From Numida meleagris (lineage: Eukaryota; Chordata; Aves; Galliformes; Numididae), in contig NC_034415.1 in assembly GCF_002078875.1 (NCBI RefSeq), positions 16,837,331 to 16,901,330 on the forward strand: a stretch of DNA of 64,000 nt, in the 5' to 3' direction. The position numbers and the translations under genes were made by a program. Shown one piece after another: positions 13,118 through 24,848 of this stretch; position 1 is the first letter of the stretch, and each line of letters starts with the position of its first letter. The notes beneath the pieces are model-generated. The model worked only from the letters and a program-made list of their open reading frames with translations, made no database searches and had not been told where the DNA came from.

Positions 13118-13673
13118 CTTTTATACACACAGGCATGCATTCTTCACACTTTACCATGTGTTGTCACATCATATATATTTTCTCTGCACTGAATAATGCA
13201 GCTACCACTCATTTCCCCTCACACCTGCCTGTAAATTCCATGCTTTTTCGATATGTATTTTGTTATAGCTAGAAAAATAGCCTTACCTTTACTTCCAGGT
13301 TCTGTCCTCACTGGGAGGCATGATGTGTTCATTGTTTAGTTAGTCTGAGTAAATTGGTAAGAGATACGTTTCCAGTCAAGATTAAGCAGTTTGTGGTTTT
13401 CTTATCAGTTAGCTGGTCAAATTTGTGTTTATATTTTATGGTTTTGAAGCAGAACGTAAATCTTAAATAGAGATGATAGTTACTGTGAAAGGTCCACAAG
13501 TGGCACCATGGCTGTGTTGTTAGCAATTCCTGAGGTAGATAGTTGAAACCTGGCCTAAATATTCTTAGACTATGCTATAGGCTTGTGATGTATTCAAAGA
13601 CATAACTTATGTTGTTAAACATGTCTCAAAAAAAAAAGTCATGAAATTTCCTAGTAAATATCTATTTCTGTGC

Positions 13674-13709
13674 AGCCTTGGCTATAAGCACACCATAAAA
13701 GCCAAGGCT
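13674..13709. repeat. Inverted repeat, 10-base stem and 16-base loop
   Basis: AGCCTTGGCT at 13674-13683 is exactly complementary to AGCCAAGGCT at 13700-13709. The stem is GC-rich in an AT-rich neighbourhood. It is too short for a typical microRNA precursor, and no run of T follows it. It lies about 80 bases left of the mariner end at 13790. Confidence 0.8.
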
Positions 13710-13789
13710 CTAGAGAAAGAGTGTAGAACCTCTTGGCTTGCCTGGACTGCATTGAGTAAAGAGGAATTGTTTTGGGCCATATAAACATA

Positions 13790-14215
13790 GGTTGCTCTGA
13801 AAGTAATGCCCCCTATTTATTTCCATGGAAATGAAAACCAATACAAAGAGCACAATAACACTATTTGGTAGTGCAGATTTTCAGCTACAAAACCCTATTT
13901 TTCAACGTAGTCACCACCATTAGCCATGCATTTTCACCAGCGATAAACAAGAAACATCATGCTGCAGTCATAAAAACCTGCAGCAGCAGAGGTGACTCAC
14001 TGTCACTGCTGTTGTAATGCATCATCCACCGCCTCACTGTGCTCATATCCACTGTTTGGTCTCCATAAACATTTAGCAAGAATTGATGAATGTCAGTGAA
14101 AGCCAGTTTTTCCCCATGGAGGAACTGAATAACACACCTTTGCTTCATAGGCACTTCCATATCAGACCCCATTTTGTCAGACTGCCCCTCGTTGGCGAAG
14201 AGCTGCCACCTTTAT
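13790..14215 (-). mobile_element. Internally deleted mariner-type DNA transposon, copy 1
   Basis: The left end starts GGTTGCTCTGAAAGTAAT directly after TA (13788-13789), as expected for a mariner terminal inverted repeat and its TA target site. On the minus strand the element encodes only the N-terminal part of a transposase, then jumps to this terminal region, so the catalytic part has been lost. About 135 bases at the left and about 195 bases around the transposase start align by eye with the second copy at 39996. I did not find the opposite inverted repeat; the right boundary is approximate and is set where similarity to copy 2 ends. Confidence 0.8.
13957..14172 (-). pseudogene. Mariner transposase N-terminal fragment
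   Basis: A 71-codon minus-strand frame opens with ATG at 14172 and reads MGSDMEVPMKQRCVIQFLHG, later STVRRWMMHYNSSD. This is the first helix-turn-helix of mariner-family transposases, the part that grips the terminal repeat (family knowledge). The second helix-turn-helix and the DDE/D catalytic domain are absent, because the frame runs into the element's 3' terminal sequence. It cannot encode an active enzyme. The related fragment at 40222-40397 shares the start context and the motif VD(M/V)STVR. Confidence 0.8.
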
Positions 14216-14620
14216 AGTGTGGGGAGGGAGGCAGTCACATTGCGAGCTGTGCTGGGCCATGGATCAGACATGCGTACTCTGGAGCATGAAATGAGACAGC
14301 TCTGACAGCAGAGTTCAGCTGGGGCTATTAGAGCCCCATTGTGCATTGTTTGAGGTGTAAAAGCTGTGGTGGCTCTGAGGGTGGCACATCATCCTGTCCA
14401 GGCTTCTGGCTTCACAACGTTGAGTCTGGAGTCACTGAGAGCTTCTGTTTAGCTCTGGTTCAAGGCTTTGGCACTTTTCTGTAGGAAGCATTCCTGTTAC
14501 ATTGGACTCCAAGGGTTTGCAGTCTCCTGACTCTTAGAAAACCCCACAGAGTATAATTGTCCACAGGTGCAGGGGCCGGGGTCCTGCCCAGGAAGTGGGC
14601 AAGCCCTGGTACTCTGCTAG
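14216..14620. other. GC-richer block, origin unknown
   Basis: About 400 bases to the right of the mariner fragment are visibly richer in G and C than the flanks, with CpG-containing words such as ACAACGTTGAG and GGGGCCGGGG. It could be the remaining 5' end of the mariner, another old repeat or an exon remnant. The 68-codon minus frame at 14460-14666 has no recognisable domain. Confidence 0.35.
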
Positions 14621-17600
14621 TACACTTATGAAAGTTTGTTGAATCAATGATATTTCTGAAAAACATTTCAACTTTGACAAATTGTCATTCTCAATTTTAT
14701 CAGAAAATTCCTCACGAGTTCTATTTATGAATGTCTTGTGAGTATATTTAGGTTTCCCTTGGTATATAATTCAGATGATGGTTTTGTTGAATAACTTACT
14801 GAGAGTTAAGTGCTTTCAACTTTTGCTTCATTACCCTTGTCCTGAATGTTCGCATCTGCTGGAGGAATGCCTAACATCAAATTTTCAGCTACCCTTATTA
14901 ATTTAGATCAATCATGTCTTAACAAGAATATTTACTTAATACATTGGAAAAAAAATCAAATTCTTGATTTTTTTCTGATAGAAATAGCCTTATTTGATAA
15001 AGTTTTTTTTAATCTTTGTTTTAGAGATTCGCTAAAAAAAAAGAGCATAAACAAAAGAAAAAGCAGGAACACTAGGGATGATTTTAACTCAAGAGATATC
15101 AAGCTTGTAAGTTTTGATTACTCAGAAATACACAGAAAATAAATCCAGATAAGATTAAAGAAGCCCCAGAGGATGTGAAAGAATATCATCTATGCTAATA
15201 TGTTGGCTGAATAATGAATAACATTAGCTTTGAATCACAATAAACATATTTTTAAACTTAGATCAAAAATCTTAGTATCTATAGACTTTCTTTGACTGTG
15301 TGCTTTGGAAACACATTTGTCAGAGTTTTTATATGGAAGTACTTTAAATTATTTGAACATTCGTATCTTAGTGCAGATTTAAAAATCTAAATTACTTTTA
15401 AATTCTTTAGTCTGATATCTGTATCATTCTTCAGTACTAATCAGATATAATTGGATCTGATTTTACTTTTAACAGCAGTTTCCTAATTTTTGGTGCGCCT
15501 CATTAGAACTTCCTTGGGTACTTTAGGTTGTCCAGATTTTGCACAGTGATCACTGATTTAGCTTTCTAATATAGTTTATTCTTAGTATTTCTCTTAGTAA
15601 TATATTTTCCTCTTTGTACATTACTTATTTCTTCTTGAATACTGTTGAGAGAATAATTGTATATTCCAGCCATTTAATAGGTTACTGCAGACAAAGGTCA
15701 CAAAAATCAGGTATTTATTTTAAGTTGAACTGAATTGCTGGTGTGAATGCTTTTTTTGCCTGATACCAGCCAGTTACATATTGTCCATTTCTGTCTTTTC
15801 AGGTGAATGTCTCACTTCAGCTTTGTAAGGACTTTTCTTCCTCTTCATCTCACTGCAATTTCAATACTGTTTAATAGTTTCCTTGCTGTTTTTTGGCTCT
15901 AAATCTTCAGCTAGGTGAACTACTTCCCCAGGGAGTAAAAAATCAGAATTCTGTTTCATTTAGAGAATTTCTGAATAGATAAGATTTTAATTTTTTAAAT
16001 GTTTCTGTGTAGTTCTGGCATGAGCCTTTCTTTTTAAGAACACAAGAGCATGTTGTGCAAACACAATGACATATGTGTACCAAATGGTTAAGGATTTGCA
16101 TTGCATACTACAATTTGTTCAGTATTTTTTGAGGTGAATACCACATGCTTGTTTCCATGGATGTTATGAAAGACTTCACATATTTTATTAAACTTCAATT
16201 TTATACATTTGCTTGCAAGAGAGTACTCACACCTTTGCTTTTTGTCCACAGTTACACTTTTTTCAAGAGCAGCACTCTGAATGAACAGGCATGTGAAAAT
16301 GAGGTGTACTGTCTCATGAGTGAAATGTTACACAATTCATTAAAGATCTTGGGGTTCCCCTGAGAACTTATGGGTTTCCTAAAAAAGGAAGAAATTTTGC
16401 TATCTTCATTGCTTTCTCTACTGGTACCTCTGTTGTCTGTAGAACTGCACTACTGTCAAATCTTTGTCAGTCTTACATATAACCTTAAAACATTTTATGT
16501 CTCTGTGCTGCTGTTTCTTCTCCTGTCTTTTCTATGTCATACTTTGCAGATAAGAATGGCCTAATGGAATGGTGGTAGTTACCAAGAGCTTAGGTCTTCA
16601 CCTATCTGGATTCAGTGACCATCTAGACTATGTAGGTTCTGTTCCTGAAAAAAACATTTAAGATACACAACATGAAATTGTTCTTTGTGTTCATAAATTG
16701 TGATAGATCAGCAAAACATCGGTGAGACTTGGAAAGAACTCATGTTATGGTTATAGATCAAGCGTTGTCTACTATTTTTGGAAGTCCTAATTTTGAAGAG
16801 TCTTGTATGTTGGTTGAAATTGCAATAGACTGGCCTCATGCTAAACAATCACAAGGTCTGTGTCATAGTGTCAATTTCTTCTAGAGTCTTGTGTTCATTT
16901 GTTTCTAGTTTTATGATATTGGAAGTTCTAAGGCTGATTTATGTTCAACCATGGGCATAAGTTTGTGCTTGTTTGGGATCTTCTTGGTTCTCTTGAGGTC
17001 ACTCTCTTTAAATTCTTAATGTGCCTAACAATGGCTGTGTAACAGTTTCAGATTGACAACATCCCTCAGATTTGAGATACCATACTGTAATAAGATGCCG
17101 TGTCTTTGTTCAGAAACTTCTATTAGCACTGAGAGAAAGGAATTGCACACACCAGAAATACAAAAGACTGCATTGGCAATCAGGTAGCTTCCCTTCACTT
17201 TCCCCTCTTCCTTCATGTTAAGTCTAGTCTGATCAGAATTATGAAGTTAAATCTGTCTTCCCACTAAGATTTCCACCATGGGTAATGCTATGTGCTATGT
17301 CTCTTCTTTGTTGTCAGTTTGCTGGTAGACTTCCAGCATAGTCTGACAGAACATAAACAATGTTATCCTCCTAATGGATTAATCTCTAAAGAAAGGTCAT
17401 TAAGGTAAGATTAGTTCTGATTTTGCACTTTGGAATCTGTAATTTGCTGCTGCTTTTGTTCTTGTTTTTTGAGTCTTCAGGCACGTGAGGCTTTGTACAG
17501 TAGAGGAACTGAGGAAAGATTCTCTCTTCTTTCTCCTACATGTTCTTGGGGACACTAGGAGGTGTAAGACAAAAGACAATCTTAAAGAGGAGTCTCCTTG

Positions 17601-18431
17601 AAAACAAGTAGGCTTCATATGTCTGAGGAAGTACATTTGGATTTACAGTACAAGTCATGCTGAAGATTGTGAAGAAATACCAGACTTTAGGCAATTACCT
17701 GTTTGTGTGTGTTTTTGTTGTTAATTGCTGATATATTTAATATTTTTATATATTGACAATAAATTTTAATATGCTAGTACCATTTTGAGGAAATTATATC
17801 TGCTTTAAAGATATAACATAATGGTACTTATTTTGTGGCTATCCTCGTTGAAAATAACTACATTTCCAAGCTGACACCAATTCAGAAAATGGAGGCAAAT
17901 CGTTTTCCGTGATGAGTGGTGACTGCCTGTGTGAGAGAGGTAAGTAACATTTTGTTTGCGTGTAAGTAATGAGCTGTTGGAATCAGGTTCTAAGACAAGC
18001 TGGAAGTGACAGATGTACTGTAAATATGCCACAGGTACTAAGATTTTGTTCAAAGTCTCAAAATATGCTTAAGGACCATGATAAAAATAGCATTTTCGTG
18101 GCAATTTAAGTATAGCAAGATATGTAGGAAGATGCATTTTATATTTTTTGAAGGAATGCCATCTCATTGTACCATTGATAACTGCTATAACGAAAGCAAT
18201 GCAGAAATGGAGAATCAGTATTTGTACAGAGCATTAAACTGTATTCTGATTCAGACGATTGAAAACTTTTGGGTTTAGGTCTTAGGAACGCGCATGTGAG
18301 CTACATTATATTTTTGTTTACTTTCCTAGTAACTAGATGGTGGACTTGTGGCCAAGATTCATCAAATTACAGAAGAAACTTCATGTTTTCTTACTTTTAA
18401 GTATTTAATGATGCTCCCTTAATTTGTCTAG

Positions 18432-18505
18432 CATGTTTAAGCGCGGAATTAATCATAATGGAAGATGTTAACATTTTGCTTTTAAAAAAATCCTATTCCC
18501 CTAAG
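18432..18505 (+). CDS. Candidate coding exon 3 of the split gene
   Basis: Seventy-four bases between a moderate acceptor (cccttaatttgtctag) and an excellent donor, CCTAAG|GTACGT. It enters in phase 1 and leaves in phase 0, exactly what is needed to connect the exon at 8866 with that at 24560. The frame reads CLSAELIIMEDVNILLLKKS and ends YSPK: hydrophobic strands followed by a basic end. An in-frame ATG occurs at 18458. I looked here for an exon of this phase, so the phase match is partly selected; the donor quality is independent support. Confidence 0.4.
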
Positions 18506-21500
18506 GTACGTCTCTGTGGATGTCAAAGAGTGAGTTCTGTGGGTGTTGATTTTTGTGAAGAGATTATTACTATGATTCTGAAAATCCTTCCTTACGCTAG
18601 ATATATTATCCTGGCAACTGGAGCTGTCAGATCTGCTAGCAGATGTAGAAAGGGTCACTTCTAGCACAGAAACAATTTGGACTGTTTTGCAGAGATTTGG
18701 TCCTCTTTTTGAAACTGTGATTTGTTTATATCCTTCTTGACATGCATTTACTGCATGCATTTCAGTGTGTTTCTTTTCTGGTGTAGATTGCTTGTCACCA
18801 TTAGTTTTGTGTTATGACAGCAGAGATTATACATCTTCTGACCAAGTCTCTGTCTAGGCTTCATTTCTGATGGAAATATCTTCTTTTGTCTTCCTTGTAT
18901 ATATTTCCACCCTGAATTCTGTAGGGTTTATTCTCTTCCATCTTTAAAAAGTTCAAGGGAGAATATTCAGTTCAGTATTAATCTCTACCATTGTGGTTTT
19001 TTTCTGTAATTTCCATTTTGTATTAGGTACTCCTGTGCGCTCTGTGTTAGTGCCACATAAATTGTATATCAAAATAGGTAGGAATTTAAATCCTCTGAAA
19101 TTCTGTCATATTTTTAATGCAGCATTTAAAGATCCTTATCTGTAGTTTTTTTTTTGCTAAAGTACTAATATCAGTCCCATGGGCTCTCTTGTTGACCTTT
19201 TAAACCCATTAACACCACTGAGGTCCAAATAAAGACATCTTGTATTTCCTTGCCATTTTATGAGATTTAGATTACAGTTTTCCCTTCTATTAAAGTTAAT
19301 GAGCACCCAGGAGGCAGCGTAATCTGCTGGTGTGCAGTGTGTTCTGCTTGGCTGTTTGTCTATTGAGGCTTTAGTTTTGTATGTATTTATTTATTTACAA
19401 CCCCAGCCCACAGAGCGGCATCTTTTCACTCAAACTTTGAGCGCACTGTTTTTAGCAGTGTTAGGCTCCTTGATGCATCTCTAAAGATAGTAGCCATTAC
19501 AAAAAAAAAAAAAGTAACAGTTACTATCTTCCTGATTTACCAGCTCACCAGCCTTTTGTGGCCATGAAAAATACATACCTCACAGGGCACAGAGACTTAA
19601 CATAATTGTTGAAACACTCATTTTCATATTAGTGTCACGTCATTAGCATGAACACTCCTTTCTATTATAGAATTCTGAAAACTGCTGCTGCCAAAAGCTG
19701 CCTCGTTTTTATTAAAAGTAGTTAAAGATCCATTCTCTTCAGAGACCTTTCAGAGTAAAAATTTCAGAAATTAGAAGACTGGAGATGCCATTTTTTGTAT
19801 GTAGCTCCTAAAGTTTGAAGAGGAAGTCCTCTTATGACAACCATAGGTAGTTAACACTTTAAGAAAAACAGATGAATTTCATTGAGGGTTTATAGAAGGT
19901 CCTTTTTTTGAAAACTTAAGTAACAAAAACACAGGGAAATATTAAGTTTTTCATTGGCTATACCTAGTTATTGTTACAATTTTACATTAGAAGATGCATC
20001 TATCAGTCCATTAAATTCAGTGTTGCTATCCAAAGAGATTTACAAACATGAAATACACCTTCCCATATAACATAAATAATGTAGCCCCATTTTGATTTTT
20101 CTGAAAGTCTCCATGAAACTGAACAATGTTCATTAATAGCATTTTTGGCCAGCTTCCACAGGCTGAAGGATTTTGAAGAAGGTTAATTCCTTTTTGCTAG
20201 AGTATTGCTTTGCCATTCTCTGAGTTTCTAAATTTAGAAATTCTGTAACTGTGAGGGGTTGAAGCTTACCTGGCAGGTGAAGACATTGAGTATCAGAGCA
20301 GAGATGAGGGACCTGGTGTATGCAAGCATGGAAAACAGTAGTGGTGGTGATCTGGAGGGAGTCTCAAGGAAGATGTGTAATTCGGTAGTGCAGAGAGTGA
20401 TAGTCTAATCGTAGTCAAATTTTAAAAATTCATTTGGTGGAGAAATCGTGTAAATAGCCAACGTATTGTCTTCAATATAAGAGACGGTCCGTTTCCTGCC
20501 AAGCCATTTCTAAGTCCTCTGAAAATGCCTCCAGGTTCTCTGTATCTACTATTCTCACACAGAAAGAAAAATGAGAAGAAAAAACTTGTCATTTTTGAAT
20601 GACTATTCCACTTCTGAAAATGAATGTAAAAGGAACATTCTAAATGTTCTTTGTTGAGCAGAAAATAAAAAGGTTATGTCCTAATGTCCAGCAAATAATG
20701 AAATGGTGGAATGGTATTATTATGGTTGTGTTAGGAATGGGACGAAGTGTTGGTGCAGCTGCTAAATATAACAGCCACCTTCTCTTTAAGTTTTTTAAGG
20801 GAACAGTTAAATGCATGTGTGGTTAGAGATAGTTGAAAATGCTGAAACAACCCCTAAAGAATGAGTTTGTGTATAAAGCTGTTCATTACTGTGTTGGAGC
20901 AGTTACTTGGTGGGCTGGAAGTTGGATGCGGGAGTAGTGGAAAGGCTTTGAGAGCAGCTGGGTGTCGGTATGTGTGAGAAAGAGGTCAGATGCTACAGGA
21001 GCACACAGGAGAACAGGGAAAGCTGCAGGTGCAAAAAAGAAGCAGTTACACTGATCTTAAGAAAGAGCTGAGAGTTTTACGTAAAGCACTTGCTAAAAAG
21101 AGGCGTGAAGCTGGGAGCAAGGAAACTGTCTCCTGCAGCTCGATTCCTGTTGTGTTCAAGGAAATCAGGCTTTAATATACAATTCTCTGTAGGCTGCACC
21201 GAAGAAATTCTAGACTCCACAATCAGTTCTTCCTCTTGAGAAAAATGATTATTAGAGCCTGAAGTTTCGATAGACGTATAGATCAAAGGAGTGACACCAT
21301 TTTGTTTTAATAATGATTTGCTTATTGTAATATTCATTAAGGAAAAACCAGATACTAACTTTTTTCTAGATGAATCTTGTTCCAAAACAGAGCTTTAAAA
21401 GGCAAGATAAACAGAAGATATGAGGAGGTACAGTGTAGAAGCAGAGTGAGCATAGCAGCTTTTGCAGCCTTTCTGACTGTCTGGAACCTGTGCTGCCCTT

Positions 21501-24500
21501 CCTTTGCCTCCCACTCCATTTCTTTTTTTCTGGGATTCCATTCATTGTGTGAGAGTTGCTGCCTGGCTCCCAATGTTAAGAAAGCAGTCATCAGCTGTAA
21601 GTGCTGCATTTCAAGTTTGAATTTATGAAAATAATTGAACCAATCTTTCTACTGATACTGCACTTTTAATTATTTAATATATTCCCAACAGATTTATTAG
21701 CTTTTCTCAATATAACTAAAAATGGAAGAAAAGCTCTGTTTTATAGAAACACATTTCAGATACCAAGAAAACTGTAAGCCCCAAGGTGGAGTGGTTCAGC
21801 CCCTCCTTATAGGTGATCACAAATGCACAATATTGTGAAGCTTGCTTGTTGCCAGTGTGGGAAGTAAACATGTAATTATGACTTTGCAGCTGCTTCTCCT
21901 AAAGAAAACAAGCAAGCCAGAAGACTCACATGTTTTATTGCAACTAGAAAGGAAGATGCTCAAAGGGAATATACTTATGCCAGAAAGAAGCCATAACCAA
22001 GGTAATACTGTCCTACCAGACTCCTTCGAAGCACATTCACAACTGTGGCATAAAATTGTGAGGGGAAAAAGAAACAAAAGCACTAACATTTAGCAGCCAT
22101 TATCAGTGTAGACTAAGCTGGAGAAAAGAGTTTTGACTCTGAGAAGTCTGCATTGGTATATACAGGTAATAGTGACCTTTGTACAATGCTAGGTCAGCTG
22201 TAGAATGCTCACTTACATAAAATAAAAAATAAAAATAAGACCAAACAATGCAAGAACAAACAAAAATCAGAAAATCCCTAAAATCAATCACCCAAACAGA
22301 AATAAAAACATCCAACCCAAAAATTTATTGAAAAGAGCTAAATTATTTTATTTTTTAAACTCAGTAGTTTGTCTTCTGCCCATCTTCTTTTGCTCTCTAA
22401 TGTTACTTCTTTCTGTTACCTGTCTTCTGGCTCACTGAGAACATGTTTACTTTATTATTTCTCAAATAAAGTTTCTTAGAGGGCAGATTAATACTTTGCT
22501 GATACAAAACTGTCAGTATGTCATTTTCTTCTGTACCTACATGACGAACTGCAGTAAAGCATTGATACTGCAGGTCAGAATAGTTGGGACAAACAGTATG
22601 CCACCATATAGTTTGTGCTGAGAGACTTCAGAAGGCTCCTGAGGTGAATAAAGGCTTTCTATGTTGGCTTTAGGTGACCTGGATTAATCTTTACGTGAAC
22701 ATATTTCACTGTCTTGATTTGAAACATGCAATGTATATAAATTCCTCATCATCATTCCTCATTCCTTCTTTATATTCTTGTTGTTCAGCATAACTGCACT
22801 CAGAATACCCAGTCAGTTTTTACGTAATTTGGTGTCAAGAGATACATAGAAGTCAGAAAATAATACGAAGAATATTAATTTGCATGAATCATTCATAAAA
22901 TATGTATTTTATTACATTTTGAAGCACTTACCAGAGGAGTTGTAGGGAAAAAAATGTATGTCTTCTGATGAAAATCTCTTTCCCCTTATTATAGTCACCT
23001 GCAGTTCATACACTGTTGTCATTAAATACCCAGAAACAAAACACATACAACCACAATACGTTCTTTATTTGTAAAATGAGCCACATTGCTTCCATCCAAC
23101 TTCCCACAGATCAGAACTTTAATAGGGATATAAATAAGAAACTTAACATATGTGACCTTCTGACCACAGAGTGTAAAATTCCAGGCACTATATTGCTCTA
23201 CTACTTTTTTTCTTTTATTTGAATGTGTATCCACTATAGTTCTGTCAGAAATTGCATGATTTAAAATTGATATTAGGCTATGATATGAATTACATTCAGG
23301 TACATGGAGAGGAAAATTGTGAAGAGGCAATCCTTGCTAAGGACGTTGAAAGCCATTTCCATTTAACCTTCAAATGTAGTGGAAATGACATGATTGTATT
23401 TAGAAGCAGTTTTCTATTTGGGGAACATCTGCTACTGTACAGAAACTTTATCTTTTTCTGTCCAATACAATGGTTTCTGTTAATGGTTTCTGAATCTTTA
23501 AATGTGCAATTCCACAAATGTATGACCATTCTGACTTGACTAATGAAGTCTGGCAATGCAAATATTGTTTATTCTGGGCAAAGAGACAAAATAAACCCAC
23601 AGAAGGTTGTACTGCAATGTGGATCCAAATAGGTTTTTTTGTAGGTTGGAAATGTTCAGAGATTTATTTTAAAAATGTACAGTTAGCTTGACAATATCTG
23701 CACTTAAAACAGGCAAGCTCTTTCAAGAGAACAGTTTGCTCTCCTCGGCTATTTGTAAAATAGTAATTGTATCTCATTTTTAATAAAACATTTCTAAGAA
23801 AATGAACAAACAAAATGCATTTGTGCTTCAGGCCTAAAATCAGGATGTGCTAAAAATACTTTAAAAGAAACAATTATCTGAGATTTCTAATTCCATCCTG
23901 CAAAGCTCTGAATCCCAGCTATTCAAGTTTATTGTGTTTTATGAGCTGTCTCTTGAATCTATAAATTTTTGGCATTTCATCCAAACCTTCTCCAGACACA
24001 AAAAAGACTTCCAAATTTCACAAGACTTTTCAATTTCAACACAACTATTGAGACTCTAAAATATGCTTCAACTTCCTTATTCAATGATTACTATTAAATA
24101 AATCTAAGGCCAACAGAAAAACTGACTTAAAGTAGGAAATATCTTTCAATCACTTTGCTTGCAACTCTTAGTTCATCATGAGATCACATTTGCACAATTG
24201 AGTATGCTTTTTCTTTTGAGAACAAGCTTAGTGTTTCCTGACGTCCAGTCAGAACAGTGTGTTAAACACTGCTTAACATATATTGATAACATGAACCGGA
24301 AGAAACATTAATCTTATACTATGTTCTATCTATGTGTGTAGGGAAAAGGAAGACCTAAGGACAGGTAATAAAGTGGGATAAATTGACTAAAAGGTATGGT
24401 TGTCAGCATGGAGAGATGTGCAGAGGATAAAGGATTTACTATAATGTCTGCTTGTAAAATGAAAGCTTACATTAGTGCCTGTGTTTTGGAATCAATATCA

Positions 24501-24559
24501 TGAGGCTCAAAGTCTGCTTACCAGATGGCTTTTAATTCTTCTAATAATTGTGCCTGCAG
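18506..24559 (+). other. Putative intron between candidate exons 3 and 4
   Basis: No recognised repeat family. A block at 19270-19500 looks like conserved noncoding DNA. A 227-base segment at 21370-21596 lies between an acceptor (tttttctag) and a perfect GTAAGT donor but has stops in the frames entered from the acceptor, so at best it is a noncoding exon. The charged 61-codon frame at 20990-21175 has no splice support. Confidence 0.4.
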
Positions 24560-24730
24560 TATATAAAGTGTGTGAAAGAAGACAAAACAGCAGAAACTGT
24601 TAGCATTAAGTACAATGGCTTATCAACAGATGTTCTAAGTGTTTACAGAACTGTCAAGAAAGATGTTGAAGGTTTTTTTCATTTCTCAGAACTGTTGGAG
24701 AAACTGTATGGTGGTGCTCTCTGTGAAAAG
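24560..24730 (+). CDS. Candidate coding exon 4, the longest well-bounded exon
   Basis: An open 57-codon segment, phase 0 at both ends (171 bases), lies between a good acceptor (ttcttctaataattgtgcctgcag) and a good donor, GAAAAG|GTATGG. It begins YIKCVKEDKTAETVSIKYNG and ends FSELLEKLYGGALCEK. The composition looks like soluble protein: a charged strand-rich start, then an amphipathic helix around FHFSELLEKLY. It joins in frame to the exon at 18432 (YSPK-YIKC) and to the microexon at 32861 (LCEK-AALAEE). I do not recognise the family. Confidence 0.5.
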
Positions 24731-24760
24731 GTATGGCAAGAGACAGTGATTTGTGTAACT

Positions 24761-24848
24761 TTTATAGGTTTTGTAAATTTTATAGATGTATAAAATAGAT
24801 ATTTTTATAATTTTTATAATGTTTATAATTTTAATATATATATATTTT
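24761..24848. repeat. TTTATAA-rich low-complexity tract
   Basis: Repeated tttataatt-type words end in a (TA)n run. Read directly; it begins about 30 bases after the candidate donor at 24731. Confidence 0.8.

Larger units (their letters stand above)
8932..18431 (+). other. Putative long intron; simple repeats and a mariner remnant
   Basis: Apart from the optional exon at 9449, this holds a TA tract (9696-9711), a palindrome (9950-9973), a 17-base A run (10103-10119), the mariner copy at 13790 and a GC-richer patch at 14200-14600. Two acceptor-preceded open segments (10454 reading PFICVGVDEGQ, and 16252 reading YTFFKSSTLNEQ) were seen, but their phases do not fit the model. No independent gene is supported. 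Confidence 0.4.

Noticed and set aside
16252..16303. Exon-like segment reading YTFFKSSTLNEQACENE
   Set aside because: It enters in phase 2, which no neighbouring candidate exon can supply.
20990..21175. Charged frame with LKKELRVLRKALAKKRREAG resembling a coiled coil
   Set aside because: Its acceptor lacks a pyrimidine tract, and purine-rich DNA readily gives lysine/arginine-rich frames by chance.
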